From Leptospirales bacterium (GTDB taxonomy: Bacteria; Spirochaetota; Leptospiria; Leptospirales; Leptonemataceae), in assembly GCA_019694685.1 (NCBI GenBank), contig JAIBBM010000014.1, positions 20,167 to 84,166 of the forward strand: DNA of 64,000 nucleotides, in the 5' to 3' direction. Position numbers and translations under genes: made by a program. The notes under the pieces were generated by a model. That model ran no database searches. It worked only from the letters and a program-made list of their open reading frames with translations, and was not told the DNA's origin. Numbering within the stretch: the first letter of the stretch is position 1; each line of letters starts with the position of its first letter. Positions 33,346 through 41,809 of this stretch are shown here, one piece after another.

Positions 33346-34389
33346 ATGCGCATTCACACAATGTCCTCATATAGACCATACGCCGCCCTTTGCGTGTTCG
33401 CACTGGCCTTCTTTCATGCTGCCTTGAATCCTTTGACTGCTGAGGTGGAATTGCGCGTCGCGACCCTGGCCCCGAGCGGTAGCAACTGGATGTCGGAAAT
33501 GGAAAAATCTTCTATGGAGATCAAAGACAAGACTAACGGTAGGGTCACGGTCAAATACTTCCCAGGCGGCCAACAGGGAGATGAGCGCGACTACGTTCGC
33601 AAGATCAAGCTTGGCCAGCTTGATGGAGCGACTGTCACATCGGTCGGACTCTCTATGATAGATGAATCGATCCGCGTGCTCGAACTGCCGGATATGTTCG
33701 AGAGTGCTGAAGAACTGGACTACGTTGCGGACAAAATCTGGCCTCACTTTCAGGCAAAGTTCAAAGCGAAAGGATTCAGGCTGGGCGCCAGGGGAGAGGT
33801 CGGCTGGACATACTTTCTGTCTAAGAACAAAGTGGAATCACTTTCGCAGCTTCGCGCACAAAAGGCTTGGGTCTGGGGTGACGACGTCATTGCTCGCACG
33901 TTATTCGCCAATCTGGGAATGAACGGTGTGCCTCTGGGAGTACCGGAAGTGGATGCCGCTCTGACGACCGGTAAGGTTGACATGTGCTATGGATCGCCGC
34001 TTGCTGCCGTGGCTCTGCAATGGTATACCAAAATCAAGTATATAACTTCCATGCCATTGAACTTCTCCGTCGGCGCGACCGTATACTGGGAAGACTCAAT
34101 CAACAAAGTCACTGCGGAAGATCAAAAGACAATAGAAGAAATAGATCGTGCCTCTTCTAAAAAGATTCGCAAAGTCGCGAGAAAAAGTAACGAAGACGCC
34201 ATCAACACGATGAAACGACGCGGAGTCGCGGTAGTGGAAACTCCTGCTCAAATGGTCACCGAGTTTGGAAATCATGCAGAACAAATACGCACGACGTTGA
34301 CTGGAAAGGCGTTCTCAAAACAGGATCTGGATCTGGTTTTGCGTTATCGGAGTGATCATCGCATAAAGAGGGGCGGAAAACCAAAGTAG
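33346..34389 (+). CDS. TRAP transporter solute-binding protein, DctP/TatP family
   Basis: 347 residues. A signal peptide (ALCVFALAFFHAALNPLTA) precedes the mature start EVELRVATLAPSGSNW. The DctP family layout is clear: GRVTVKYFPGGQQGDERDYVRKIKLGQLDGATVT, the ligand-arginine region (GEVGWTYFLS), and LDLVLRYR at the end. It should bind a carboxylate or hydrophobic ligand in the periplasm and deliver it to DctQM permease subunits, which are not in the window. A TatT-like protein is encoded 1.7 kb upstream, so a TatPT-like assembly is likely. A short GAAGG box precedes the ATG. Confidence 0.9.
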   Translation: MRIHTMSSYRPYAALCVFALAFFHAALNPLTAEVELRVATLAPSGSNWMSEMEKSSMEIKDKTNGRVTVKYFPGGQQGDERDYVRKIKLGQLDGATVTSVGLSMIDESIRVLELPDMFESAEELDYVADKIWPHFQAKFKAKGFRLGARGEVGWTYFLSKNKVESLSQLRAQKAWVWGDDVIARTLFANLGMNGVPLGVPEVDAALTTGKVDMCYGSPLAAVALQWYTKIKYITSMPLNFSVGATVYWEDSINKVTAEDQKTIEEIDRASSKKIRKVARKSNEDAINTMKRRGVAVVETPAQMVTEFGNHAEQIRTTLTGKAFSKQDLDLVLRYRSDHRIKRGGKPK

Positions 34390-34401
34390 CGCGGATTGCA
34401 T

Positions 34402-34430
34402 GAAGGAATTTCGCAGCGCGAAATTCCTTC
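34402..34430. terminator. bidirectional hairpin terminator
   Basis: A perfect 13-bp stem GAAGGAATTTCGC with a 3-nt AGC loop (34402-34414, 34418-34430) lies between the convergent TRAP and phosphatase genes. The stem ends in AT-rich sequence but has no long T-run on either side. It is the strongest hairpin seen in the window. Confidence 0.65.
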
Positions 34431-34451
34431 TGCTGGAAGGCGCACGAGACG

Positions 34452-36698
34452 TCAATTCAGGCGATCCATCCTCTGCTTCACTTTTCCGAGAGCCGCTTTC
34501 AGTTTTTCCTGGTCTGGCGCCAGTTCGACTGCTCTTTCCAGAGAGAGAGCGGATTCTCTGTACTTCCCAAGTTTGAAATAGACATTCCCCAGTAGCTTGA
34601 GTGCATGCACATGCTGCTGGTCGAGTTCAATCGCTTTTTCAAGAAATGGGGTGGCTTCGTTTTCGCGTCCGAGTCTTTCCAGACAAAGGCCACGATAGTA
34701 CAGTGCCAGAGCGCCTTCTGCGTTCGTGTCTACTTTCTCCAGTGATGCGAGAGCCTCTTCGAATCTATGATTCTTCATGTGATCTACAAGCTCCGGAAGA
34801 TTGATTTCAGGCGCCGCACTGAACTGGCCCTGCGGTTGGAACTCAATCTTGATCAGAGAAAGATCGTCCGTGATGTCTCCTTGCTTCAAAATCAATTCAA
34901 TGATGCGATCCAGATTTCCTTCCGCCTGTTCGATCAAGCGAAGGAACAAGGTTTCATCTTCGTTGATCTGTCTGTTTGTAGCATCGCGTGTTAGATTGAT
35001 ATCATCGCGTCCGTCTGAACCAATGAACAGAACATCTCCTGGTTCCAGATTCGCCTCTGTGACCTGGTAAGATCCCTGCAATTGCGAACCAAGCTTTCGC
35101 AGATAGATGTCCTCTTCTATAAAAACCGCGCGTCCCTTTCTATAAAGGACGGCCATTGGATGCTCCGCGTTGAAAAAGACGACATGTCCTGTCGCATCGT
35201 CAATGAGTCCCATGATGCAGGAAACATACATGGAGCCGTCAAACGTCAAAAACACATTGTGAATTTCATTGTAAGTGTCCCGCAGCCAGTCCTTTGGATC
35301 GATGTCCAGATCTCGCTTGTTGGACGCAGAGCGAGACATGATCGAGTTGACCACGGAGCCCATGATGAGTGCACCTCCGGCTCCTTGCATCGATTTTCCC
35401 ATCGCATCTCCGTTGACGAACATCGTATAACGTTTGCCGCGGATCTTTAGATTTCCGGTTACGCACATATCCCCGCCAAGCTCTCCTGCTTTGTTGCGGA
35501 ATGTGAATTCTTTCTTTTGTTTCACGAAGAACTCAGTTTTTACGTCCTTGCTTCGATTGTAGTTCTTAAAGAGTGGGTTTGCGAGAAGGTTGGTCAGATA
35601 GTAGTCTGCATCCTGTTGGGCTTTGAGCGCCTGCACTGTTTGCAGTGTGTTCTGCAATTCGTTTGTGCGTGCGGCCACTTTGTCTTCTAGAGTGCGCGCA
35701 TGTTCTCGCACTTCCTCCACCATCGCATTGAAAGTGGAGGCCAGGACACCCAGTTCGTCTCCGGTGTGGATTTCGATTTTAGTATTGTAGTCTCTGTTTT
35801 TTACTCTTTCGGCACCTTCGCGAAGCAAGACGATCGGATGAGCCAGCCAGCGAGATATCAAATATGAAATGACAATGGAAAGAAGGAGACTTGCAAGAAT
35901 GACTGCAATGCAAAGATATTTTAGCCTCTGCACCAGATTCACCTGCGAGAGCGCACTCATGTCAATGCCCATCACCGCAATGGTTCTTCCGTCTTTTGAC
36001 TTGATGGGAATATAGGCGGACATCCACGTTCCCCATTTGTCCTGATAGTATTCTTCGCTGGTGTGGACTTTGCCGTCAAAGGCAGCGCGAAGACCGGGCT
36101 GCTCAGATACGTTGTAGAGCTGGCCTATTTCAGTTGGTTGTTCGTCATCTGAAATCTTGCCGTCCCCGTCCATATCCACTCCATCATTGTCTCCGTCCAC
36201 GATGAACTTCAGAATGCTTCTGTCTTTGGATTGGGGAATGGTTACGAGAATGTATACAAAGCGAATGAGAGGCGGATCTGTCCTGTACCAGGAGGGTACT
36301 TGTTCGAGTGGTCCAAGCGCCGTGACATCCGAGCGGCTTGCATTTTTGATTTGCCGCATAACGTTGACAATTAGTTGAAAGTCTGAAGTTGCTTCCAGTT
36401 CCTTCACCTGGTCTTCTGTCAGAGACATGGCTGTCTGGCCTGCGGAAATCCCGAGCAATTTCTCATCCCGCGGCAAGGTCAACTTTTCTGTTTTTTCGTT
36501 GAGCCTTTCGATGGCTGCTCTGTGTTCTTCCGTTAGCAGGAATTGTCCGGCACGACCAATGTCCGCGAGCCTTGCTGCGAGCTCATTCCACACATTGCGA
36601 TAAACCAGCGAATAGAAATAGATGAGGCCAGCACTCGTTGTGCCGACTGCGAGCAGACAGATCGCCAGACCCATCTTCAGTCCGAACTTCAAGCGCAT
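34452..36698 (-). CDS. membrane SpoIIE-type protein phosphatase with HAMP and TPR domains
   Basis: 748 residues. Membrane segments at about 10-32 and 270-292 flank a periplasmic region with a Cache-like pattern (FIVDGDNDGVDMDGDGK, an Asp-rich calcium-type loop; then GKVHTSEEYYQDKWGTWMSAYIPI). A HAMP domain (about 293-345) and short coiled-coil follow. The PP2C/SpoIIE domain (about 395-630) keeps GGDMCVTG, NGDAMGKSMQGAGG and GSDGRDD, which supply the metal-binding aspartates. Two to three TPR units end the protein (EGALALYYRGLCLERLGRENEA, HALKLLGNVYFKLGKY). It should dephosphorylate an anti-sigma-factor antagonist or similar protein. No such partner is adjacent. It is paralogous to the protein at 50985. 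Confidence 0.92.
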   Translation of the reverse strand: MRLKFGLKMGLAICLLAVGTTSAGLIYFYSLVYRNVWNELAARLADIGRAGQFLLTEEHRAAIERLNEKTEKLTLPRDEKLLGISAGQTAMSLTEDQVKELEATSDFQLIVNVMRQIKNASRSDVTALGPLEQVPSWYRTDPPLIRFVYILVTIPQSKDRSILKFIVDGDNDGVDMDGDGKISDDEQPTEIGQLYNVSEQPGLRAAFDGKVHTSEEYYQDKWGTWMSAYIPIKSKDGRTIAVMGIDMSALSQVNLVQRLKYLCIAVILASLLLSIVISYLISRWLAHPIVLLREGAERVKNRDYNTKIEIHTGDELGVLASTFNAMVEEVREHARTLEDKVAARTNELQNTLQTVQALKAQQDADYYLTNLLANPLFKNYNRSKDVKTEFFVKQKKEFTFRNKAGELGGDMCVTGNLKIRGKRYTMFVNGDAMGKSMQGAGGALIMGSVVNSIMSRSASNKRDLDIDPKDWLRDTYNEIHNVFLTFDGSMYVSCIMGLIDDATGHVVFFNAEHPMAVLYRKGRAVFIEEDIYLRKLGSQLQGSYQVTEANLEPGDVLFIGSDGRDDINLTRDATNRQINEDETLFLRLIEQAEGNLDRIIELILKQGDITDDLSLIKIEFQPQGQFSAAPEINLPELVDHMKNHRFEEALASLEKVDTNAEGALALYYRGLCLERLGRENEATPFLEKAIELDQQHVHALKLLGNVYFKLGKYRESALSLERAVELAPDQEKLKAALGKVKQRMDRLN

Positions 36699-36756
36699 AC
36701 GTTCCCCCCTGCCAGAAGCCTACCCCCTGGATGGAAGCTGTCAATCCCCAAATCGG

Positions 36757-38046
36757 TTAGGCGCTAAACTCGATGATGGTTTCTTCCAGGATTTCGTAGA
36801 TGCGATCAAGCTCCGCTCGCTCTATGATGTAAGGCAAACATAGGTAAACGATGTTTCCCAGGGGCCGAACCAGAAGCCCTTTCTCCACGCATCTTTCGCG
36901 AAAGTTAGGCGAAAAGGATCCAGTGTAACCGGAATTGAGCGCTATCTCCATGGCCGCCACGCTGCCCATCTGTCTGGTCGTGCGGATGAGAGAACTTGCG
37001 CGGCCGGCGCACAGCGTTCTTAGATTTTCCTGGTTCCAGCTTTCGATCCACTTGATTTGTGTCATGCATGTGTCATCGATCAAATCCAGGCTTGCGTTTG
37101 CGGCGGCACATCCTGCCGGATTGGCGGTCATGGAGTGTCCGTGAAAGAGAGTGTGCGATCGATCATCGCTGTAGAATCCTTGATAGACTTTTTCGCTTGC
37201 GAGCGTTGCGGCAAACGGAACCACCCCTGCAGAAAGGCCTTTGCTGAGTGCCATAATGTCTGGCCAGATTTGTGCTTGTTCGCAGGCGAAGAAGGATCCA
37301 GTTCTTCCAAATCCTGTGAACACCTCATCTGCGATCAAAAATACGTCATGCTGATCGCATAACGTTCGCGCTTCCTTCAAATAGGAGGGAGAATACATGA
37401 TCATCCCTCCTGCGCCCTGGATGATTGGCTCAAGGATGAGCCCGCATATTTCATGCGAATTCGATTCAAGGATTTGCCTCAGGCTCTCGACGGCACCTTC
37501 CTGATCTGGTCCTTTCGCAGTGAAGACTGGAAAGAGGAGGGGCTCATACATTTTATGAAATACGGACCGAGCCCCTGCAGACATTGTGCCGATTGTATCT
37601 CCGTGATATCCGTTTTCAAGCGTGATGAATTTCGATTTTTCTGGGCGCCCGCAGTTTACAAAATACTGAAAGGCCATTTTCAAACCGATTTCTACGGCAC
37701 ACGCTCCATTGTCAGAATAGAACGCACGTGGCAAATGTCCGTTTGTCTTTTCCGAAAGTCTGTGCGAAAGACGTGCCGCTGGCTCGTGAGTGAATCCAGC
37801 ATACATTACCTGATCGAGTGCATTGAGCTGCTTCTGAACTGCGTTCACGATGTCCGGGTGATTGTGGCCATGGATACTGACCCACCAGGAACCAACTGCA
37901 TCTATGATTTTGCGGCCATCACTTGCGATTAGATAAAGTCCTTCCGCTCTATCTATGATGACCGGGGGTGCGGATAGCTTCATTTGAGTGAATGGCTGCC
38001 AGGCGTGCTTCGCGTGCCAGTTGAGTATGTCTGCGGTCTGGTTCAT
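36757..38046 (-). CDS. bioA: adenosylmethionine--8-amino-7-oxononanoate aminotransferase
   Basis: 429 residues, a PLP enzyme of aminotransferase class III. It makes 7,8-diaminopelargonate using S-adenosylmethionine as amino donor. WHAKHAWQPFTQM near the start and DAVGSWWVSIHGHNHP are BioA signatures. The cofactor region includes LIADEVFTGFGRTG (Asp for the pyridine nitrogen), and the PLP lysine is in ALSKGLSAGVVPFA near 275. FHGHSMTANPAGCAAA follows. It is 36 nt downstream of bioD in the same operon. Confidence 0.95.
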   Translation of the reverse strand: MNQTADILNWHAKHAWQPFTQMKLSAPPVIIDRAEGLYLIASDGRKIIDAVGSWWVSIHGHNHPDIVNAVQKQLNALDQVMYAGFTHEPAARLSHRLSEKTNGHLPRAFYSDNGACAVEIGLKMAFQYFVNCGRPEKSKFITLENGYHGDTIGTMSAGARSVFHKMYEPLLFPVFTAKGPDQEGAVESLRQILESNSHEICGLILEPIIQGAGGMIMYSPSYLKEARTLCDQHDVFLIADEVFTGFGRTGSFFACEQAQIWPDIMALSKGLSAGVVPFAATLASEKVYQGFYSDDRSHTLFHGHSMTANPAGCAAANASLDLIDDTCMTQIKWIESWNQENLRTLCAGRASSLIRTTRQMGSVAAMEIALNSGYTGSFSPNFRERCVEKGLLVRPLGNIVYLCLPYIIERAELDRIYEILEETIIEFSA

Positions 38047-38082
38047 AGCATCTGCTTCAGTGTGAAAAATGGGTCTGGAGAA

Positions 38083-38712
38083 TCATAAGTAAGACGTAAG
38101 GACTCCTTCTGGATCTACAGTTTCAAAATCTTCGCGAGATTTGAATTCAAAGGATCCCAGAACTCTGGCGCCAGACATTTCAGAAACGGTTCGGACATTG
38201 TCCGCATTTTCCGGCCCACAGAACACAATTCCCGCACATTCAATTTTTTCAAGTTTGAGTCGATCCAGAGTCAATAGAGAATGATTGATGGTTCCGAGTC
38301 CGGTTCTGGCAACCAGAACTACTGGAATTCTGCATGCTTTTAGTAGATCGATCCACGTCGCAGAGCGAGTCAGAGGAACGCACAGGCCGCCGGCTCCTTC
38401 CATGATGACAGGTCCGGAGATGGACCTGGTTTTTTGAATCAAGGCATCGAGATCGATTTGGGTTCCGTCGAGTTCCGCTGCTCTGTGCGGAGAAAGAGGC
38501 TGTGTGAAGCTCAAATACGTGGGCAAGAAGAATGAATCCGCAAGACCAGTCAGGTGACGAACGGTGTCATGGTCGCCGGGATCTTCTGCACTGGCGCCTG
38601 TTTGAACTGGTTTCCAGTATCGAATGCCGCTTAACGTTCTATGTCTCCAGAGAAGAGCTGCCGCTGCATGTGTTTTTCCGGCTCCTGTATCCGTTCCGCA
38701 GACGAAGATCAT
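38083..38712 (-). CDS. bioD: dethiobiotin synthetase
   Basis: 209 residues. BioD closes the ureido ring of dethiobiotin using CO2 and ATP. The P-loop is GTDTGAGKTHAA at residues 6-17. RYWKPVQTGA (conserved Lys), VIMEGAGGLCVPLT and the LVARTGLGTINHSLLTL block are typical. The ATG overlaps the stop of the thioredoxin-like gene (ATGA), and bioA follows, giving thioredoxin-bioD-bioA in one transcript. Confidence 0.95.
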   Translation of the reverse strand: MIFVCGTDTGAGKTHAAAALLWRHRTLSGIRYWKPVQTGASAEDPGDHDTVRHLTGLADSFFLPTYLSFTQPLSPHRAAELDGTQIDLDALIQKTRSISGPVIMEGAGGLCVPLTRSATWIDLLKACRIPVVLVARTGLGTINHSLLTLDRLKLEKIECAGIVFCGPENADNVRTVSEMSGARVLGSFEFKSREDFETVDPEGVLTSYL

Positions 38713-39098
38713 GTGGCATTCAGGAACTGAGTCAGAGTGGTGATGGGCATGTTCGCATAGCCGCGCAACACACGCACCTGTCCTCCTCTGATCAGGATCA
38801 AGGTTGGGACGGATTGGATGCCCAGCTTCTGTAAATCGGGCCAGATATCATCTGAAGTCGCATCTATTTCTCTGACTTCATACGGTTGAAGCGCTGCTTT
38901 CAATGGGTCCGAGTGAAGGGTCTTTTCAAATGCGGGGCATTCCCAGCACCAGGTCGCACTTACATAGAAGAGCCTGGTTCCGTCTGCATGTTCAATTTGT
39001 GCTCGCGCAACCTTCCACGAAGCACTGGTTATGCGATTGTCTTTCCATCCAGGACGAACCAGTGCTGCGAGAATCGCCAGAACCAGAATTCCGCCCAA
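38709..39098 (-). CDS. membrane-anchored thioredoxin-like protein
   Basis: 129 residues, starting with a TTG at 39098 preceded by AGAAGAG. A single N-terminal hydrophobic segment anchors it, with the thioredoxin domain outside. The active site is FYVSATWCWECPAFEKTL, a CxxC (Cys-Trp-Glu-Cys) pair, and the cis-proline loop is SVPTLILI. The sequence is like the C-terminal domain of DsbD. It may keep periplasmic thiols reduced. It lies between the pseudopeptidase gene and bioD, and a role in biotin synthesis is unlikely. Confidence 0.85.
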   Translation of the reverse strand: MGGILVLAILAALVRPGWKDNRITSASWKVARAQIEHADGTRLFYVSATWCWECPAFEKTLHSDPLKAALQPYEVREIDATSDDIWPDLQKLGIQSVPTLILIRGGQVRVLRGYANMPITTLTQFLNAT

Positions 39099-39114
39099 AA
39101 CCAGAACTCTTCTT

Positions 39115-39960
39115 TTATTTAGCAGGAGCAGTTACCTCTGCAAGCATTGCATCTAGCTGGTCGACGGTCGTATCTGCACCGCGGTCCAGGGCCGCGCGAA
39201 GATCACGCTCTCTTTCCCAAATATTCAAAACGGTTACTCCGCCCGCCGGACCGCGTTTCTTCATGCACCACACGTAGAGCAAAACGCTTCGCGCCATCAG
39301 ATTGCTGCGATCTGAATCTACGAGCGCCTTCTTAAATGCACCGGGCACGCTTAGCTTTTTGACCGTGAGTGCGGCATCGTCTGTGATTTTTGGACGATAA
39401 TATTTTTCAAATTTCGAAACACAGCTGCTCCAATCGCCTCGCTCAATTTCCTCCTGAACATACCATCCGAGCGAAATTGCCATTCCAGTTCTAAACCATT
39501 CCATTCCATCTTCAGGTGCGCCTGTCATGAGCACGTAGCGCGCATATTCCGTGAGGATGTAGCGAGAGATCCAGCTCTTGTCTGGCATTGGACTGAGCAC
39601 CATGATGACCTGGTCCTGCGATCGTAGCGTTCTGCCAGGCTTCTTCGCCGGATCGTATCCAAGTTGGAGGAGTACTGCATCGCGCTCTGCGTCTGTTTTT
39701 AGAAGCCAGATGACGAGCGGTCTTGGGACCGCCTTTTGCCCGAGGATCGATTGTAGTTTTTGTGCCGCAATGGCGAGGTCTGGCAGCGCCGGTTCGAGAG
39801 TGGTTCGAAGATCGGGCGAAAGCTTCAACTGCAGAGTGCCCTGACTCCACTGGGTCAGAACGGTTTGTGCCCTGGTCATGGTGAAAGGGGACATAACAAT
39901 GGCGATGAAAAGAGCGCAACCGGCCCTTCGAGCACCTTTTTGCTTGAAAAAGAACAGCAT
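39115..39960 (-). CDS. secreted protein, possible degenerate zinc-peptidase (gluzincin-like) fold
   Basis: 281 residues from the ATG at 39960, which follows AGGA by 9 nt. A longer frame to 39999 is less likely. A signal peptide runs to about FTMTRAQT. The centre has the shape of a peptidase MA/M1-like domain: ILTEYARYVLM stands where HExxH would be, followed by GMEWFRTGMAISLGWYVQEE, where a normal family member has P-x-W-hydrophobic-x-EG-x-A. The zinc-binding residues are missing, so an active metallopeptidase is unlikely. A scaffolding or binding role is possible. It is first in the operon with thioredoxin, bioD and bioA. Confidence 0.6.
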   Translation of the reverse strand: MLFFFKQKGARRAGCALFIAIVMSPFTMTRAQTVLTQWSQGTLQLKLSPDLRTTLEPALPDLAIAAQKLQSILGQKAVPRPLVIWLLKTDAERDAVLLQLGYDPAKKPGRTLRSQDQVIMVLSPMPDKSWISRYILTEYARYVLMTGAPEDGMEWFRTGMAISLGWYVQEEIERGDWSSCVSKFEKYYRPKITDDAALTVKKLSVPGAFKKALVDSDRSNLMARSVLLYVWCMKKRGPAGGVTVLNIWERERDLRAALDRGADTTVDQLDAMLAEVTAPAK

Positions 39961-40004
39961 GGCGTCGATCCTGATGACAGACAGCGGGGCTGCAATCATT
40001 CTCT

Positions 40005-41036
40005 ATGCGTATCTTACTTCTATTCATTCTGGCCATAAGCGGCATCTTTGCGGAAAAACCTGTGGTCAAAGCGGTCGCGGCAACTACGGCGGCTCCGTCT
40101 CCTGGCGTGTTTCGTCATTATTTTCCAACTACTGAAATTGCTCTTCCGGCAAGCTATCCGTTCATTCAACCACAGAAGATGCGATTCGCCGGAAACGGTC
40201 TGCAGATCGACGTTTTCGCGCGAAGCTTTGCGCAGGGCCAGCCCGCTTACATTGAAATTATTAAACTCAAGCCAGCCGAAAGTGATCCTTACATCTATTT
40301 TGAAGGAAAGCAAATCAGGCTGACTCGCTATCCCTGGGGATTTCGCGGGCTGTTTGCCATATCTCCGACTATCGCTGCTCCTGGTTGGAAGAAATTCAAA
40401 GTTCAATACGCAGGCAAGACGGACGAGTATCGATTGTTCATCCAGAAAGTGAATTTCCCTGTATACTATTCCACTATGTACATTCCTGCCATTGCGAACA
40501 ATACGGAAGTGACCAAACCGGACACAGCTGCCTTTATTCAAAGATGCCAGGAAAAGAAAAATCGCATTTTCTCAAGGGTGAATGCGGATACTTTTTCCAA
40601 TCGTCTTTCTTTCCCGCGCGATCTATATCGTATAACGTCTCCTTTCAATGCAAAAAGAGTTTATCAGAGATACCAGATGCAGGGCAAAAAAGCAGTCGCC
40701 CTTCCTTCTCAGTTCCATTTTCACACAGGGCTGGACATGTATGCGAAGTGGGGAGATCCAATCTTCGCCATGGCAGACGGGACGGCCGTGATTGCTGAAA
40801 ACATGTTCTATGAGGGCGGATTTACAGCCGTGGATCACGGAAATGGAATTTTTACAATGTACATGCACCAGAGCAAGATCAACGTTCGTGAGGGTCAGTT
40901 TGTTCGCGCTGGAGATCTAATTGGTCTGGCAGGTGCAACTGGAGCCGCTACCGGTTCTCACTTGCACGTAAGCTTGTTCATTGACTGGGTGCCCCTGGAT
41001 CCAATGGGGCTGTTGTCTCTACCAATTCGCAATTAA
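40005..41036 (+). CDS. M23-family (LytM-type) peptidase
   Basis: 343 residues with a signal peptide (MRILLLFILAISGIFA). The N-terminal half is a beta-rich region without a known name. The LytM/M23 domain (about 230-335) has the zinc motif FHTGLDMYAKWGDP (His and Asp), a DHGNGIFTMYMHQS segment, and the catalytic GSHLHVSLF block. It should cut peptidoglycan cross-bridges or act as a regulator of cell wall hydrolases. The gene is divergent from the pseudopeptidase gene, with start codons 44 nt apart. Confidence 0.92.
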   Translation: MRILLLFILAISGIFAEKPVVKAVAATTAAPSPGVFRHYFPTTEIALPASYPFIQPQKMRFAGNGLQIDVFARSFAQGQPAYIEIIKLKPAESDPYIYFEGKQIRLTRYPWGFRGLFAISPTIAAPGWKKFKVQYAGKTDEYRLFIQKVNFPVYYSTMYIPAIANNTEVTKPDTAAFIQRCQEKKNRIFSRVNADTFSNRLSFPRDLYRITSPFNAKRVYQRYQMQGKKAVALPSQFHFHTGLDMYAKWGDPIFAMADGTAVIAENMFYEGGFTAVDHGNGIFTMYMHQSKINVREGQFVRAGDLIGLAGATGAATGSHLHVSLFIDWVPLDPMGLLSLPIRN

Positions 41037-41052
41037 TTCGTCTGATCTATGA

Positions 41053-41106
41053 CGACTAACGTTCCCGGAGGAGCTTCTCAAGCCCTGTTAACGTTAGTCG
41101 ATTTTG
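41053..41106. terminator. stem-loop terminator between convergent genes
   Basis: CGACTAACGTT (41053-41063) and AACGTTAGTCG (41090-41100) form a perfect 11-bp stem with a 26-nt loop that has a small internal dyad, followed by ATTTTG on the plus strand. It lies between the M23 gene (plus) and the gene at 41115 (minus). Confidence 0.55.
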
Positions 41107-41114
41107 AAATTCGG

Positions 41115-41639
41115 TTAGAAAGGAGACTTTTCAAGCAAACGCATGGTCTGGTCCCACGCTTCCGTAACCGGAAATGAACAGCGATAGTCGTTCGTGCTGC
41201 TTGCAGTCCAGACCTCTTTACCTTCTGCATCGAAGATTCGCACCTTAATGCTCAGAGATCCGCGAATTGGTTCGTCTTTTTCGCTATCGTCGCAGAAAGC
41301 AGTTTGCGCGGAGTTTTCTCTGGGGTAGTTCAGTTCTTTTTGAGTGGCTTCTACCCAGTAAACCAGATCCACTCCGTGTTTGGCTGCAAGGCTTTGCACC
41401 AGGCCTGGTTCAGGTTTTGTAATGGTGGCGCTGGATGCTCCCGTGAGGCGCAGTCCGCGTGACTGAATCATCATGGATGCACCGCGCTCAATCTGAAGAC
41501 CGAGCGCTGCCTCCGGGCGTGCAGGCATGGATTCATGAATGAAGATGGCCTGCACTGGAAGCAGAAGGGCTCTCTTTTCAGAAGAGTTCGCTGATACAGT
41601 GGCTGTAAATAGAACGAGGGTCCAGACGATTCGGCGCAT
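41115..41639 (-). CDS. hypothetical periplasmic protein
   Basis: 174 residues from the ATG at 41639, which follows AGGA by a suitable spacing. The frame to 41681 is longer, but its extra residues are not signal-like. The signal peptide is IVWTLVLFTATVSANSSE. The mature part looks like an alpha/beta domain (VQSLAAKHGVDLVYWVEATQ; SIKVRIFDAEGKEVW) similar in style to proteins that assemble a sum over paralogues for lipoprotein localisation, but the family is not named. It has two cysteines. Confidence 0.65.
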   Translation of the reverse strand: MRRIVWTLVLFTATVSANSSEKRALLLPVQAIFIHESMPARPEAALGLQIERGASMMIQSRGLRLTGASSATITKPEPGLVQSLAAKHGVDLVYWVEATQKELNYPRENSAQTAFCDDSEKDEPIRGSLSIKVRIFDAEGKEVWTASSTNDYRCSFPVTEAWDQTMRLLEKSPF

Positions 41640-41809
41640 GTTATATCCTACCAACACTCTGTATCGCTCAATTTGCGCCAATCTTTACTGTTCCACCAGG
41701 AAAAAGCGCAAAAGTGCGTCAAACAGGCTGTTTTTTGCGGTCCTGACGGGGCCAGGGGCCCGATTGAATTTGACAGGATTGTACAGACCCCTATGATGCG
41801 ACATAATTC

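Noticed and set aside
32728..33357. 209-codon minus-strand frame across the gap between bioB and the TRAP gene
   Set aside because: It repeats a peptide only because the two DNA repeats are 198 bp apart, it has no family features, and it overlaps the start of the TRAP gene. The repeat itself looks non-coding.
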